Shown here piece by piece: positions 18,191 through 31,813 of a stretch of DNA of 64,000 nt; the stretch's first letter is position 1; the number at the start of each line of letters is the position of its first letter. The notes beneath the pieces were generated by a model. That model was not told where the DNA came from and searched no databases. It saw nothing but the letters and a program-made list of their open reading frames with translations. A program made the position numbers and the translations under genes. The stretch comes from Shinella granuli (GTDB lineage Bacteria > Pseudomonadota > Alphaproteobacteria > Rhizobiales > Rhizobiaceae), in NCBI RefSeq assembly GCF_004341885.1, contig NZ_SLVX01000008.1:1745-65744 (forward strand). Direction: 5' to 3'.

Positions 18191-18492
18191 ATGCAACGGC
18201 CGGAACTGACGCCGGAGGAGGCGCGCAAGGATCACTGGCACATGCTGCGCTTCATGATGCTGCATGCGCTTGTCGGCGGCCTGATCGGCGCGGCGACGGC
18301 CGCCGCCGTCATTCTCCTCGATATCGGCGGCATCGGCACGCGCATCGCCCGTGCGGCGGCCCCGGTCATGCCGGTCCTGCTGCTCGTCGTGCCCTTCGCC
18401 TCGCTGTTCGGCGGGGCCGCGACGGCCTCGGCCATCCTGCTGATGCCTTATGAAAAGAAATACAAAGACAGACCGGGACCGGAAGACACCTG

Positions 18493-18493
<1 letters not shown>
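18191..18493 (+). CDS. Small two-helix membrane protein encoded between pccB and pccA
   Basis: A 100-aa protein with two hydrophobic helices (about residues 19-45 and 57-85) and a charged C-terminal tail (YEKKYKDRPGPEDT). I do not recognise a functional domain. The start is uncertain: GGGGAGG touches the ATG at 18191, and a TTG at 18173 is in frame. Its stop overlaps the pccA start, so it is translationally coupled to the carboxylase subunit, which argues that it is a real gene and that its product may associate with or be co-regulated with the enzyme. Confidence 0.65.
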
Positions 18494-20507
<2,014 letters not shown>

Positions 20508-20511
<4 letters not shown>

Positions 20512-20555
20512 TGGCAGACGACCTTGACCGCAACCGGCAGGAGGGCGCCCGATGA
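20508..20555 (+). CDS. 15-codon mini-ORF bridging pccA and the mutase gene
   Basis: ATGATGGCAGACG opens a frame of 15 codons ([15 protein letters not shown]). Its start overlaps the pccA stop as ATGA, and its stop overlaps the scpA start as ATGA again. It contains AGGAGGGC, the likely ribosome binding site for scpA. It may only be a translational relay that keeps ribosomes engaged between the two large genes; a functional peptide is not implied. Confidence 0.35.
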
Positions 20556-22690
20556 CCGAGAAGACGATCGCCGACTGGGAGGCGCTGGCCGAAAGGGAGC
20601 TGAAGGCCTCCCCCGATACGCTGACCTGGCAGACGCCGGAGGGCATCGCCGTCAAGCCGCTCTACACGGCCGCCGACCTTGAAGGCATCGACCACCTCGC
20701 CTCGCTGCCCGGCTTTGCGCCCTTCGTGCGCGGGCCGCGCGCGACCATGTATGCGGGGCGGCCGTGGACCATCCGGCAATATGCCGGCTTCTCCACCGCC
20801 GAGGCCTCGAACGCCTTCTACCGCAAGAATCTCGCCGCCGGCCAGCAGGGCGTGTCGGTCGCCTTCGACCTTGCCACCCATCGCGGCTATGACAGCGACC
20901 ATCCGCGCGTCGTCGGCGATGTCGGCAAGGCGGGCGTCGCCATCGACAGCGTCGAGGACATGAAGATCCTGTTCGACGGCATCCCGCTCGAAAAGATCTC
21001 CGTGTCGATGACGATGAACGGCGCCGTCATCCCCATCCTCGCCAGCTTCATCGTGGCCGGCGAGGAACAGGGCGTCCCGCGCGAAAAGCTGTCGGGGACC
21101 ATCCAGAACGACATCCTCAAGGAGTTCATGGTCCGCAACACCTATATCTACCCGCCAGCCCCCTCGATGCGGATCATCGCCGACATCATCGAATATACCG
21201 CGCGGCAGATGCCAAAGTTCAATTCCATCTCGATCTCCGGCTACCATATGCAGGAGGCCGGGGCGACGCTGGTGCAGGAACTGGCCTTCACGCTGGCGGA
21301 CGGGCGCGAATATGTCCGCGCCGCGCTCGCCAAGGGGCTCGACGTCGACGATTTCGCCGGCCGCCTCTCCTTCTTCTTCGCCATCGGCATGAACTTCTTC
21401 ATGGAGGCCGCCAAGCTGCGCGCGGCGCGCCTGCTGTGGACGCGCATCATGCAGGAATTCGAACCGAAGAAGCCGTCCTCGCTGATGCTGCGCACCCATT
21501 GCCAGACCTCCGGCGTCTCCCTGCAGGAGCAGGATCCCTACAACAACGTCATCCGCACCGCCTATGAGGCACTGTCGGCCGCCCTCGGCGGCACCCAGTC
21601 GCTGCACACCAATGCGCTGGACGAGGCGATCGCGCTGCCGACGGAGTTTTCCGCCCGCATCGCCCGCAACACCCAGCTCATCCTGCAGAACGAGACGGGC
21701 GTGACGAAGGTGGTCGATCCGCTCGCCGGCTCCTATTACGTCGAAAGCCTCACCAACGAGCTGGCGGAAAAGGCCTGGGCGCTGATCGAGGAGGTGGAGG
21801 CGATGGGCGGCATGACCAAGGCGGTCGACGCCGGCCTGCCGAAGCGGCTGATCGAGGAGGCGGCAACGCGCCGGCAGGCGGCGGTCGACAAGGGCGAGGA
21901 GGTGATCGTCGGCGTCAACAAGTTCCGCCTGGAGGACGAAGCGCCGATCGACACGCTGGAGATCGACAACACCGCCGTCCGCTCGTCGCAGATCAAGCGG
22001 CTCGAAGCGATCCGGCGCCGGCGGGATTCCGCCGCCGTTGCCGCCGCGCTCGCGCGCCTCGAGGAGACCGCCCGCACCGGTAAGGGCAATATCCTGGACG
22101 CGGCCGTCGACTGTGCCCGCGCCAGGGCCACCGTCGGCGAAATCTCCGATGCCCTGCGCGCGGTCTTCGGCAACCATGTCGCCGAGCCCAAGGTCGTCCG
22201 CAACATCTATGGCAAGGCCTATGAGGGCGAGCCGGAACTGTCGGTCCTGACGGAGCGTCTCGACGGCGTCGCCACGAAGCTCGGGCGCAAGCCGCGGGTG
22301 ATGGTGGCCAAGCTCGGCCAGGACGGTCACGACCGCGGTGCCAAGGTCATCGCCTCGGCCTTCGGCGACCTCGGCTTCGATGTGCTGGCCGGGCCGCTGT
22401 TCCAGACGCCGGACGAGGCGGCCGCCATGGCCGCGGCGAAGGGCGTCGACGTCATCGGCGTCTCCTCGCTCGCCGCCGGCCACAAGACGCTGATGCCGCA
22501 GCTTGCCGAGGCCCTGAAGACAAAGGGCGGCGAGGACATCATCGTCGTCTGCGGCGGCGTCATCCCGCGGCAGGACTATTCCTATCTGATGGACAACGGC
22601 GTGGCCGCCGTCTTCGGCCCGGGCACCAACGTGCTCGATGCCGCCCGGACGGTGCTCGACCTGATCGAAGGCCGCCGCAGGAACCAGTGA
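20552..22690 (+). CDS. scpA: Methylmalonyl-CoA mutase, single-chain B12-dependent
   Basis: A 712-aa adenosylcobalamin enzyme converting (R)-methylmalonyl-CoA to succinyl-CoA. The catalytic TIM barrel fills residues 1-550. The acyl-pocket residues are those of a true methylmalonyl-CoA mutase: Y77 in RPWTIRQY (equivalent of Tyr89 in the Propionibacterium enzyme) and A104 in SVAFDL. The C-terminal B12 domain carries the base-off motif DxHxxG in GQDGHDRG near residue 590. It is coupled to pccA by the mini-ORF and is followed by the epimerase. It serves here as an internal control for the divergent mutase at 29352. Confidence 0.95.
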   Translation: MTEKTIADWEALAERELKASPDTLTWQTPEGIAVKPLYTAADLEGIDHLASLPGFAPFVRGPRATMYAGRPWTIRQYAGFSTAEASNAFYRKNLAAGQQGVSVAFDLATHRGYDSDHPRVVGDVGKAGVAIDSVEDMKILFDGIPLEKISVSMTMNGAVIPILASFIVAGEEQGVPREKLSGTIQNDILKEFMVRNTYIYPPAPSMRIIADIIEYTARQMPKFNSISISGYHMQEAGATLVQELAFTLADGREYVRAALAKGLDVDDFAGRLSFFFAIGMNFFMEAAKLRAARLLWTRIMQEFEPKKPSSLMLRTHCQTSGVSLQEQDPYNNVIRTAYEALSAALGGTQSLHTNALDEAIALPTEFSARIARNTQLILQNETGVTKVVDPLAGSYYVESLTNELAEKAWALIEEVEAMGGMTKAVDAGLPKRLIEEAATRRQAAVDKGEEVIVGVNKFRLEDEAPIDTLEIDNTAVRSSQIKRLEAIRRRRDSAAVAAALARLEETARTGKGNILDAAVDCARARATVGEISDALRAVFGNHVAEPKVVRNIYGKAYEGEPELSVLTERLDGVATKLGRKPRVMVAKLGQDGHDRGAKVIASAFGDLGFDVLAGPLFQTPDEAAAMAAAKGVDVIGVSSLAAGHKTLMPQLAEALKTKGGEDIIVVCGGVIPRQDYSYLMDNGVAAVFGPGTNVLDAARTVLDLIEGRRRNQ

Positions 22691-22697
22691 GGTCAGC

Positions 22698-23099
22698 ATG
22701 CTGAAACGCGTCAACCATATCGCCATCGCCGTCCCGGATCTGGCAGCGGCGGCCAGCCGCTACCGCGACCTCGGCGTTGCGACGACCGAGCCGCAGGACC
22801 TGCCGGAACACGGCGTGCGCATCGTCTTCGTGGAGTTCGAGAACACCAAGATCGAGCTTCTGGAGCCGCTGGGGCCGAATTCGCCCATCGCCGCCTTCCT
22901 GGAACGCCAGCCGGCGGGCGGCATCCACCACATCTGCTTCGACGTGGACGACATTTCGGCGGCCATCGGCACGGCAACGGAAAACGGCATCCGCCTGCTC
23001 GGCGGCGGCGAGCCGAAGATCGGCGCGCACGGCCATCCCGTCGTCTTCGCCCATCCCAAGGATTTCCAGGGCACGCTCGTCGAGTTCGAGGAGAACTGA
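22698..23099 (+). CDS. mce: Methylmalonyl-CoA epimerase
   Basis: A 133-aa vicinal oxygen chelate protein with the family opening MLKRVNHIAIAVPDL (metal ligand H7), the middle segment GGIHHICFDVDD and the C-terminal VFAHPKDFQGTLVEFEE. It interconverts the (S)- and (R)-methylmalonyl-CoA epimers, linking the carboxylase product to the mutase. It lies seven bases after scpA and ends the operon, converging on the AraC-type gene with 12 bases between stops. Confidence 0.93.
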   Translation: MLKRVNHIAIAVPDLAAAASRYRDLGVATTEPQDLPEHGVRIVFVEFENTKIELLEPLGPNSPIAAFLERQPAGGIHHICFDVDDISAAIGTATENGIRLLGGGEPKIGAHGHPVVFAHPKDFQGTLVEFEEN

Positions 23100-23111
23100 C
23101 GAAAGACCGCC

Positions 23112-24110
23112 CTACGCCACCGCCGCGCCCGCACTGCGCCGGAAGACGGCCGGGGACTTCCCGGTCCATTTGCGGAAGGCGCGGTAGAAGGCGCTCGGCT
23201 CGGAAAAGCCGAGGTCGGCGGCAAGCTGCGTGACGTTGGCATGGCCCTCCGCAAGGGCCTCCATGGCGAGCGCGCGGCGCAGGTCGTCCTTGATCTCCCG
23301 ATAGGTCTGCCCCTCCAGCTTCAGCCGCCGCCGCAGGCTCGGCGCGGGGATGCGCATGCGCCCGGCCAGCTCCTCGAAGCCCGGCCAGGCCTGCGGCGCG
23401 AGGCCGCCGAGGCGCTTGCGGATGGCGGCCGACAGGCCCATGTCGTGCCGGTAGCGTACGAGGATGTTGCCCGGCGCGTGGCGGAGGAATTCCTTCAGCG
23501 CGCGCTCGTCGCGGATGGTCGGCAGGTTCAGGAACTCGGCATCGAAGACCAGCCGCGTCTCCGGCTGGTCGAAGCGCACCGGCGCGCCGAAGAACAGGCG
23601 GTAATCGGTGCCGGCCGGCGGCGCGCTGCAGCGGAAATCGACCCAGCGGATCGGCAGCCGCCGCCCGATCAGCCAGCAATTGACCCCGTGCACGATGATC
23701 CAGAAGGTGCGGTAGGCGAAGGCCGAGCGCGGCCCGCCCGCGTCCTTCAGCACGATCTGCGCCAGCCCCTCCTCGACGACCAGCGTGCCGTGCGGATCGT
23801 CGAGCACGATCCTCAGGAACCGCAGCGCCCGCCGCAGCGCATGTTCCAGCGTCGCCGTCGAGAGGATGGCCTGGCAGAGCAGCGCGAAGGAGCCGGCGCG
23901 CATGGGCCGCGCGCCCTCGCCGAAGAACTCGTCGTCCATGGTGCGGGCCACCGCATGCCAGAAGGCACCGTAGCGCTCGGCCGGGATGGGGCCGGTGATG
24001 ACCGGCGGGAGGCCCGCTTCGGCGAGAAGCGGCGCGGCCTCCACCCCCTGCCGCCGCAGGCATTCGAGCGTGTCGTCCATGAAGCAGGGCGCGATCATGC
24101 GGCGTTCCAT
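23112..24110 (-). CDS. AraC-family regulator with arabinose-binding-like N-terminal domain
   Basis: A 332-aa regulator. Residues about 15-200 match the Arabinose_bd (OruR/ArgR-like) ligand domain, and the C-terminal 100 residues form the double AraC helix-turn-helix ([16 protein letters not shown] for the first unit, [26 protein letters not shown] for the second). Such regulators commonly respond to amino acids or fatty acids. It diverges from the orphan LivK-type binding-protein gene across 320 bases, so that gene is its most likely target. Confidence 0.85.
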   Translation of the reverse strand: MERRMIAPCFMDDTLECLRRQGVEAAPLLAEAGLPPVITGPIPAERYGAFWHAVARTMDDEFFGEGARPMRAGSFALLCQAILSTATLEHALRRALRFLRIVLDDPHGTLVVEEGLAQIVLKDAGGPRSAFAYRTFWIIVHGVNCWLIGRRLPIRWVDFRCSAPPAGTDYRLFFGAPVRFDQPETRLVFDAEFLNLPTIRDERALKEFLRHAPGNILVRYRHDMGLSAAIRKRLGGLAPQAWPGFEELAGRMRIPAPSLRRRLKLEGQTYREIKDDLRRALAMEALAEGHANVTQLAADLGFSEPSAFYRAFRKWTGKSPAVFRRSAGAAVA

Positions 24111-24430
24111 GCGGCCTGCCCTCCGTCCCTATGGCAAAAGCGATCACGAAATCTGAAACCTTCGGTCATTGCATACCATATTTCTCCGCCGCATCATCCC
24201 CTCTCGAAAGAAGGGGAGCCGGGCGGCATGGAGCCGGGGCGCCGCGCCTTCGCCGCCTGACAGGGCGGCCGGCGGGGCAGGAAGCCCGAACCGCCCGCCG
24301 GACACAGTCCGACATCATCACGACCGAATGCCTGGCGGGTGTCTTCACGCGCCGGATGGCGTTCTGCGCCGATCGTGGGCAGCGCAGCAAGGCCTCAACC
24401 ATCGCCCGCAGCCAAACTGGGAGCGCATCC
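24111..24430. other. Divergent intergenic region between the AraC and LivK genes
   Basis: 320 bases without a supported gene. A small hairpin CCCCTCT-CGAA-AGA-A-GGGG lies at about 24197-24216, in a stretch that resembles a degenerate rhizobial palindrome. Promoters for both flanking genes must lie here, but no convincing -35/-10 pair stands out. GGGAG precedes the LivK ATG at a normal distance. Confidence 0.4.
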
Positions 24431-25549
24431 ATGAAGAAAATCCTCTTGTCCTCGGTGGTCCTGACATCCCTGGCCCTGTCCGGCGGCAGTGCCTTCGCCG
24501 ATATCGTCATCGGCGTCGCCGGCCCCATCACCGGCCCGAACGCCGCCTTCGGCGCGCAGTTCGTCAAGGGCGCGGAGCAGGCGGCCGCCAACATCAACGC
24601 GGCCGGCGGCGTGCTCGGCGAACAGGTGAAGATCGTGATCGGCGACGACGTCTCCGACCCCAAGCAGGGCATCTCGGTCGCCAACAAGTTCGTCGCCGAC
24701 GGCATCCACTATGTCGTCGGCCATTTCAATTCCGGCGTGTCGATCCCCGCCTCGGAGGTCTATGCGGAAAACGGCGTGCTGCAGATGACGCCCGCCTCGA
24801 CCAACCCGCAGTTCACCGAGCGGGGCCTGTGGAACACATTCCGCACCTGTGGGCGCGACGACCAGCAGGGCAGGGTGGCGGCGGCCTATATCGCGGCCAA
24901 TTTCAGGGACGCGAAGATCGCCATCGTGCATGACAAGACGCCCTACGGCCAGGGCCTCGTCGACGTGGCCAAGCAGGAGCTGAACGGCGAGGGCATCACC
25001 GAGGTCCTCTACGAGGGCATTACCGGCGGCGAGAAGGATTTCTCCGCGCTGATCGCCAAGATGAAGGATGCCGGCGTCACGCTCATCTATTTCGGCGGCC
25101 TGCACACCGAGGCCGGGCTGATCATGCGCCAGTCGGCCGACCAGGGGCTGAAGGCGACGCTGTTCTCCGGCGACGGCATGGTCTCCAGCGAGCTGGCGCA
25201 GATCGCCGGCGACGCCGTCGTCGGCACGCTGAACACCTTCGCGCCCGACCCGCGCCGCAATCCGGCGGCAAAGGAGGTGGTCGAGGCCTTCCGCGCCGCC
25301 GGCTTCGAGCCGGAGGCCTATACGCTCTATTCCTACATCGCCGTGCAGATCGTCGCCGCCGCCATCGAGAAGACGGGCTCGGCCGAGGACGCGCAGAAGG
25401 TCGCCGAGACCATCAGGTCCGGCGGTCCCTGGGCGACGGCGCTGGGCGAGATCGGCTACGACGCCAAGGGCGACATCAACCGCCCCGACTATGTCATCTA
25501 CGAATGGCGCAAGGGCGAGGACGGCAAGCCGACCTATTTCGAGAAATAG
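24431..25549 (+). CDS. LivK-type branched-chain amino acid ABC transporter binding protein
   Basis: A 372-aa periplasmic binding protein with a 23-residue signal peptide ending SAFA-DIVIG. It carries the family pattern ([65 protein letters not shown]). No permease or ATPase genes are nearby, so it is an orphan that must work with a transporter encoded elsewhere or act as a sensor component. The ATG at 24431 is supported by GGGAG and the signal peptide. Confidence 0.9.
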   Translation: MKKILLSSVVLTSLALSGGSAFADIVIGVAGPITGPNAAFGAQFVKGAEQAAANINAAGGVLGEQVKIVIGDDVSDPKQGISVANKFVADGIHYVVGHFNSGVSIPASEVYAENGVLQMTPASTNPQFTERGLWNTFRTCGRDDQQGRVAAAYIAANFRDAKIAIVHDKTPYGQGLVDVAKQELNGEGITEVLYEGITGGEKDFSALIAKMKDAGVTLIYFGGLHTEAGLIMRQSADQGLKATLFSGDGMVSSELAQIAGDAVVGTLNTFAPDPRRNPAAKEVVEAFRAAGFEPEAYTLYSYIAVQIVAAAIEKTGSAEDAQKVAETIRSGGPWATALGEIGYDAKGDINRPDYVIYEWRKGEDGKPTYFEK

Positions 25550-25577
25550 GACGCAGGCAGCGTCCGGGAACCGGACC

Positions 25578-25605
25578 GGCCGCGACGGGGAGACCTGCCG
25601 CGGCC
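25578..25605. terminator. GC-rich hairpin between convergent genes
   Basis: GGCCGCG (25578-25584) pairs with CGCGGCC (25599-25605) between the stops of the LivK-type gene and the convergent LysR gene. It is symmetrical and could act for both directions, but no T run follows on either strand. Confidence 0.4.
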
Positions 25606-25612
25606 ATCTGCG

Positions 25613-27894
<2,282 letters not shown>

Positions 27895-27907
27895 GGAGAA
27901 CGAGCGG

Positions 27908-28366
27908 ATGCACGACGCGAACCCTGCCGGCGAAAGCCTTTCCACCGGGCCGGCCGACGCCCCCGACACCATCCGCGTCCTCGTCGCCAAGCTCGGCCTC
28001 GACGGCCATGACCGGGGCGCCAAGGTGGTGGCGCGCATCCTGCGCGATGCGGGCATGGAGGTCGTCTATACCGGCCTCTACAAGACGCCGAAGGATGTCG
28101 TGCAGGCGGCGATCCAGGAGGACGTCGACGTCATCGGCGTCAGCCTGCTCTCCGGCTCGCATGTCCCGCTGTTCCGGGAGCTCGGCCGCTGTCTGCGCGA
28201 GGAGGGGGCGGGGCATATCCTCGTCGTCGCCGGCGGGGTCATTCCCGAGCAGGACTACCCCGCGCTGCTGGAGGGCGGCGTCGATGCCATCGTTCCCCAG
28301 GAGGCCCGTTCCGACCTGATCGTCACGACGATCACCGATCTCGTCACGGCGCGTGGCCGGATATGA
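27908..28366 (+). CDS. B12-binding small subunit of an acyl-CoA mutase (HcmB-like)
   Basis: A 152-aa stand-alone cobalamin-binding domain. The base-off motif DxHxxG is present as DGHDRG with H34, followed by the SLLSG and [12 protein letters not shown] loops that hold the nucleotide tail. This is the size of the small subunit of two-subunit mutases such as isobutyryl-CoA mutase and 2-hydroxyisobutyryl-CoA mutase. Its stop overlaps the start of the MeaB-type gene (ATGA), and the large subunit follows directly. Confidence 0.87.
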   Translation: MHDANPAGESLSTGPADAPDTIRVLVAKLGLDGHDRGAKVVARILRDAGMEVVYTGLYKTPKDVVQAAIQEDVDVIGVSLLSGSHVPLFRELGRCLREEGAGHILVVAGGVIPEQDYPALLEGGVDAIVPQEARSDLIVTTITDLVTARGRI

Positions 28367-29355
28367 CGGTCGTCACCCATTCCGCAAGTCCGCGACGGGC
28401 GGCCTATGTCCCCTCGGCCGACCTGGTGAAGGACGTGCTGGCGGGCCGGGCCATCGCCATCGCGCGGATGATCTCGCGCGCGGAGGAGGGGTATCCGGAG
28501 GCCGCCGCGGCGCTGGCGGAACTCTACAGGCTCGGCGGCAAGGCCCATGTCATCGGCATTACCGGCGTTCCGGGAGCGGGCAAGTCGACCCTCGTTTCGG
28601 CGCTGATCAAGGCCTATGCCGCCGGCGGCCACAAGGTCGGCGTCATCGCCGTCGATCCGAGCAGCCCCTATTCCGGCGGGGCGATCCTCGGCGACCGCGT
28701 GCGCATGAGCGAGACGGCAGCGGCCGGCGGCGCCTTCGTGCGCAGCATGGCGACGCGCGGCCATCTCGGCGGGCTGACGCGGGCCACGCTCCAGGCGGTC
28801 GACGTGCTGGATGCGGCGGGCTACGACCCCGTCATCATCGAGACCGTGGGCGTCGGGCAGGACGAGGTGGAGGTGGTGACGGCCGCGCATACCGTCGTCG
28901 TGCTCTCGGCGCCGGGCCTTGGCGACGACATCCAGGCGATCAAGGCCGGCATTCTGGAAATCGCCGACATCCACGCCGTCAGCAAGTGCGACAAGCCGGA
29001 GGCCGCCGCGACGGTCTCGGCGCTGCGCGGCATGCTGGCGCTCGGCGGAGAGCGGCCCGGTTCCCGCCGGGCGCCGCCGGTCCTGCCGGTCAGCGCCGTC
29101 TCCGGCGAGCGCATCGGCGAACTGAAGGACGCCATCGGCGCGCATTGGGCGCATCTCAACGAGAGCGGCGAACGGGCCGAGCGCCAGCGCGCCATGGGCC
29201 GCACCCGCATCCTCGGAACGGCCCGGCATCTCTTTCAGCAGAAATTCCAGGAAGCACCCGAAACGCTCGAAAGGCAGATCCGGGCGGTGGCGGAACGGCG
29301 GATGGATCCCGCCGTCGCCGCGCGCGCCCTTCTGGGTTGGGAGGAAACACCATGA
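28363..29355 (+). CDS. MeaB/ArgK-family G-protein chaperone of the acyl-CoA mutase
   Basis: A 330-aa SIMIBI-class GTPase. The P-loop is GVPGAGKST (68-76); downstream are [19 protein letters not shown] (switch region), [12 protein letters not shown] and a base-recognition motif SKCD in place of the usual NKxD. MeaB proteins load and protect adenosylcobalamin in acyl-CoA mutases, and a dedicated member (MeaH) accompanies 2-hydroxyisobutyryl-CoA mutase. Being encoded between the small and large mutase subunits, with ATGA overlaps on both sides, indicates service to that enzyme, though it could also act on ScpA. Confidence 0.88.
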   Translation: MTVVTHSASPRRAAYVPSADLVKDVLAGRAIAIARMISRAEEGYPEAAAALAELYRLGGKAHVIGITGVPGAGKSTLVSALIKAYAAGGHKVGVIAVDPSSPYSGGAILGDRVRMSETAAAGGAFVRSMATRGHLGGLTRATLQAVDVLDAAGYDPVIIETVGVGQDEVEVVTAAHTVVVLSAPGLGDDIQAIKAGILEIADIHAVSKCDKPEAAATVSALRGMLALGGERPGSRRAPPVLPVSAVSGERIGELKDAIGAHWAHLNESGERAERQRAMGRTRILGTARHLFQQKFQEAPETLERQIRAVAERRMDPAVAARALLGWEETP

Positions 29356-31052
29356 GCAACGCCCATCTCTTCTCCGCTTCCGCCATCGACGCCATCCGCG
29401 AAAGCCAGACGGAATGGGAGGAGGGCGCGCTTGCCGCCTTCCTGAAAAACCGGCCGGAGGAAAAGGACGTCTACGAGACGGAGAGCGGCATCCCGCTGAA
29501 GCGGATCTACACGGCCGCCGACGTCGCCGACATTCCAGCCGAGGAACTCGGCTTTCCCGGTGCCTATCCCTTCACCCGCGGCGTCTACCCGACGATGTAT
29601 CGCGGCCGCCCCTGGACGATCCGCCAGGTCGCCGGCTTCGGCAATCCCGAGGCGACGAACCAGCGCTACAAATACATGATCCAGACCGGCCAGACCGGCC
29701 TTTCGACCGACTTCGACCTGCCGACCCTGCTGGGGCTCGATTCCGACGATCCGATGGCCTTCGGCGAAGTCGGCCGCGTCGGCGTCGCCATCGACACGAT
29801 GGACGACATCGACCGCCTGTTCGACGGCATCGACCTGGAAAAGATCTCCGTCTCGCTGACGATCAACCCCTCGGCCTGGGTGGTCTATGCGATGTTCGTC
29901 GCCGTGGCGGAGCAGCGCGGTTGCGACCTTGCCAAGCTGACCGGCACCTTGCAGGCCGATCCGCTGAAGGAATATGTCGCCCAGAAGGAGTGGATCTATC
30001 CGGTCCGCCCGGCCGTGCGGCTGCTGCGCGACCTCATCATGTACAGCGCGAAGGCGACGCCGAAGATCAATCCCGTCAGCCTCAGCGGCTACCATCTCTC
30101 CGATGTCGGCGGCAATGCGCTGCAGGAGATCGCCTTCACCATGGCCTTCACCATCGCCTATTGCGAGGAGGTGACGAAGGCCGGCATGGATATCGACGAT
30201 TTCGCCCCGCGCCTGTCCTTCTTCTTCATCAGCCACCAGGATTTCTTCGAGCAGATCTGCAAGTTCCGCGCCGCGCGCCGCGTCTATGCGAAGATCATGG
30301 CGGAACGCTTCAAGGCCGGGAAGCCGGAATCCATGCGCCTGCGCGTCCATGTGCAGACGGCGGCGATGAGCCTCACCAAGGTCGAGCACCACAACAACCT
30401 GATGCGCACCGCCATCCAGGCGCTCGGCGCGGTGCTCGGCGGCTGCCAGAGCATGCACACCAACGGCCTCGACGAGGCCTTCGCCATCCCCACCGAGGAG
30501 GCGATGAAGCTTGCCATCCGCACCCAGCAGATCATCCGCGAGGAGATCAACGTCACCTCGGTGATCGATCCGCTCGGCGGCTCCTATTTCATCGAGCGGC
30601 TGACCAGGGACATGGAGACCGAGATCTGGAAGATGCTCGACGAGGTGGAGGAACGCGGCGGCGCGGTCAAGCTGGTGGAAGAAGGCTGGTTCCAGCAGAA
30701 GCTCGCCGATTCCGCCTATGCCACCTTCAAGAAGATCGATTCCGGCGAGAAGATCTCGGTCGGCGTCAACAGGTTCGCCGACGAGGCGAGCAGCACCGCC
30801 GAAGTGCATATCCACCCCTATGACGAAGCATGTACGCAATTGCAGATCGACCGGCTCCAGGCGGTGCGGGCGAACCGGGACGATGCGCGCATCCGCACCC
30901 TCTTGGCCGAGCTTGCCGAGGAGGCACGCTCCGACGACACGAACCTCCTGCCCAAGACCATCGAACTGGTCAAGGCAAGGGCGACGCTCGGGGAGATCTG
31001 CGGCGCGCTGCGCGGCGTCTGGGGCGCCTATGCCGAACCGATGATCGTGTGA
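29352..31052 (+). CDS. Large subunit of a 2-hydroxyisobutyryl-CoA mutase-like B12 enzyme
   Basis: A 566-aa catalytic subunit lacking the B12 domain, which is encoded separately upstream. The acyl-pocket positions differ from methylmalonyl-CoA mutase: V93 in RPWTIRQV replaces the tyrosine, and D120 in LSTDFDL replaces the alanine. In the Aquincola tertiaricarbonis enzyme these positions are Ile90 and Asp117, and Asp117 binds the substrate hydroxyl. D120 therefore points to hydroxyacyl-CoA substrates (2-hydroxyisobutyryl-/3-hydroxybutyryl-CoA), while Val suggests an enlarged pocket. Annotation pipelines would probably call it methylmalonyl-CoA mutase. The actual substrate is inferred, not shown. 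Confidence 0.82.
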   Translation: MSNAHLFSASAIDAIRESQTEWEEGALAAFLKNRPEEKDVYETESGIPLKRIYTAADVADIPAEELGFPGAYPFTRGVYPTMYRGRPWTIRQVAGFGNPEATNQRYKYMIQTGQTGLSTDFDLPTLLGLDSDDPMAFGEVGRVGVAIDTMDDIDRLFDGIDLEKISVSLTINPSAWVVYAMFVAVAEQRGCDLAKLTGTLQADPLKEYVAQKEWIYPVRPAVRLLRDLIMYSAKATPKINPVSLSGYHLSDVGGNALQEIAFTMAFTIAYCEEVTKAGMDIDDFAPRLSFFFISHQDFFEQICKFRAARRVYAKIMAERFKAGKPESMRLRVHVQTAAMSLTKVEHHNNLMRTAIQALGAVLGGCQSMHTNGLDEAFAIPTEEAMKLAIRTQQIIREEINVTSVIDPLGGSYFIERLTRDMETEIWKMLDEVEERGGAVKLVEEGWFQQKLADSAYATFKKIDSGEKISVGVNRFADEASSTAEVHIHPYDEACTQLQIDRLQAVRANRDDARIRTLLAELAEEARSDDTNLLPKTIELVKARATLGEICGALRGVWGAYAEPMIV

Positions 31053-31061
31053 GGCGGGGCG

Positions 31062-31811
31062 ATGAACGAGACTGTCCTTTCCACCCTCGAAGGGCCGATC
31101 GCCTGGATCACGCTCAACCGGCCGGAGCGGCTGAACGCCATGAACCGGCCGCTCGTCGACGGGCTGATCGCGGCGCTTTCAGCCGCCGAGGCGAACGACG
31201 ACATCCGCGCCATCATCCTCCATGGCGCCGGCCGGGCCTTCTGCTCGGGCGACGACCTCAAGGACCTCGACGCGCAGACCGCATCCGAAGCCGAGACGCA
31301 GGACTGGGTGGAGGCCATCCAGGCCGTCACGCGCCACATCATGCGGTCGCGCAAGATCGTGATCGCCGCCGTGCATGGCTGGTGCGTCGGCGGCGCGCTG
31401 GAATGGGCGATCAACTGCGATTTCCGGCTCTTTGCCGAGAACACCCGCTGGTTCTTCCCCGAGGTCGGCTACGGCCTGTTCGTGACGGGCGGCGTGACCG
31501 CGCTCCTGACCAAGCAGGTCGGCCCGCAGGTCACCAAGGAACTGCTCATCCTCGGCGAACGCCACGATGCGCAAAAGGCGCTGGAGACCGGCATCGCCTG
31601 GAAGGTCGTGCCCGACGACACCTTGCTCGATGCGGCCCGGCAGTTCGCCCTTGCGATCGCCAGCCGTCCGGCGGGCGCGGTGGCGGATGTCAAGCGCGCC
31701 ATCAATGACGGCTTTCACTCCTCCCTCGAAGACGCGATGGCGCAGGAGACGGCGGCAACGGTCCGCGGCTTCCTCTCTCCCGAGGCGCAGGCAAAGGCAA
31801 AAGGGTTCTGA
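31062..31811 (+). CDS. Enoyl-CoA hydratase/isomerase family protein
   Basis: A 249-aa crotonase. The oxyanion-hole segments are AFCSGDDLKDL and HGWCVGGALEWA. Both catalytic glutamates of classical hydratases appear to be kept: E114 (GGALEW) and E134 (FFPEVGYG), with the standard spacing of 20. It starts nine bases after the mutase large subunit and ends two bases before the ligase start codon, so it is part of the same operon. It could hydrate or dehydrate the 3-hydroxyacyl-CoA/enoyl-CoA formed by the mutase. Confidence 0.82.
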   Translation: MNETVLSTLEGPIAWITLNRPERLNAMNRPLVDGLIAALSAAEANDDIRAIILHGAGRAFCSGDDLKDLDAQTASEAETQDWVEAIQAVTRHIMRSRKIVIAAVHGWCVGGALEWAINCDFRLFAENTRWFFPEVGYGLFVTGGVTALLTKQVGPQVTKELLILGERHDAQKALETGIAWKVVPDDTLLDAARQFALAIASRPAGAVADVKRAINDGFHSSLEDAMAQETAATVRGFLSPEAQAKAKGF

Positions 31812-31813
31812 CC

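Noticed and set aside
29352-31052. Calling the large subunit a second methylmalonyl-CoA mutase
   Set aside because: The Tyr/Ala pair is replaced by Val/Asp, the B12 domain is on a separate chain, and the genuine enzyme is at 20552-22690.
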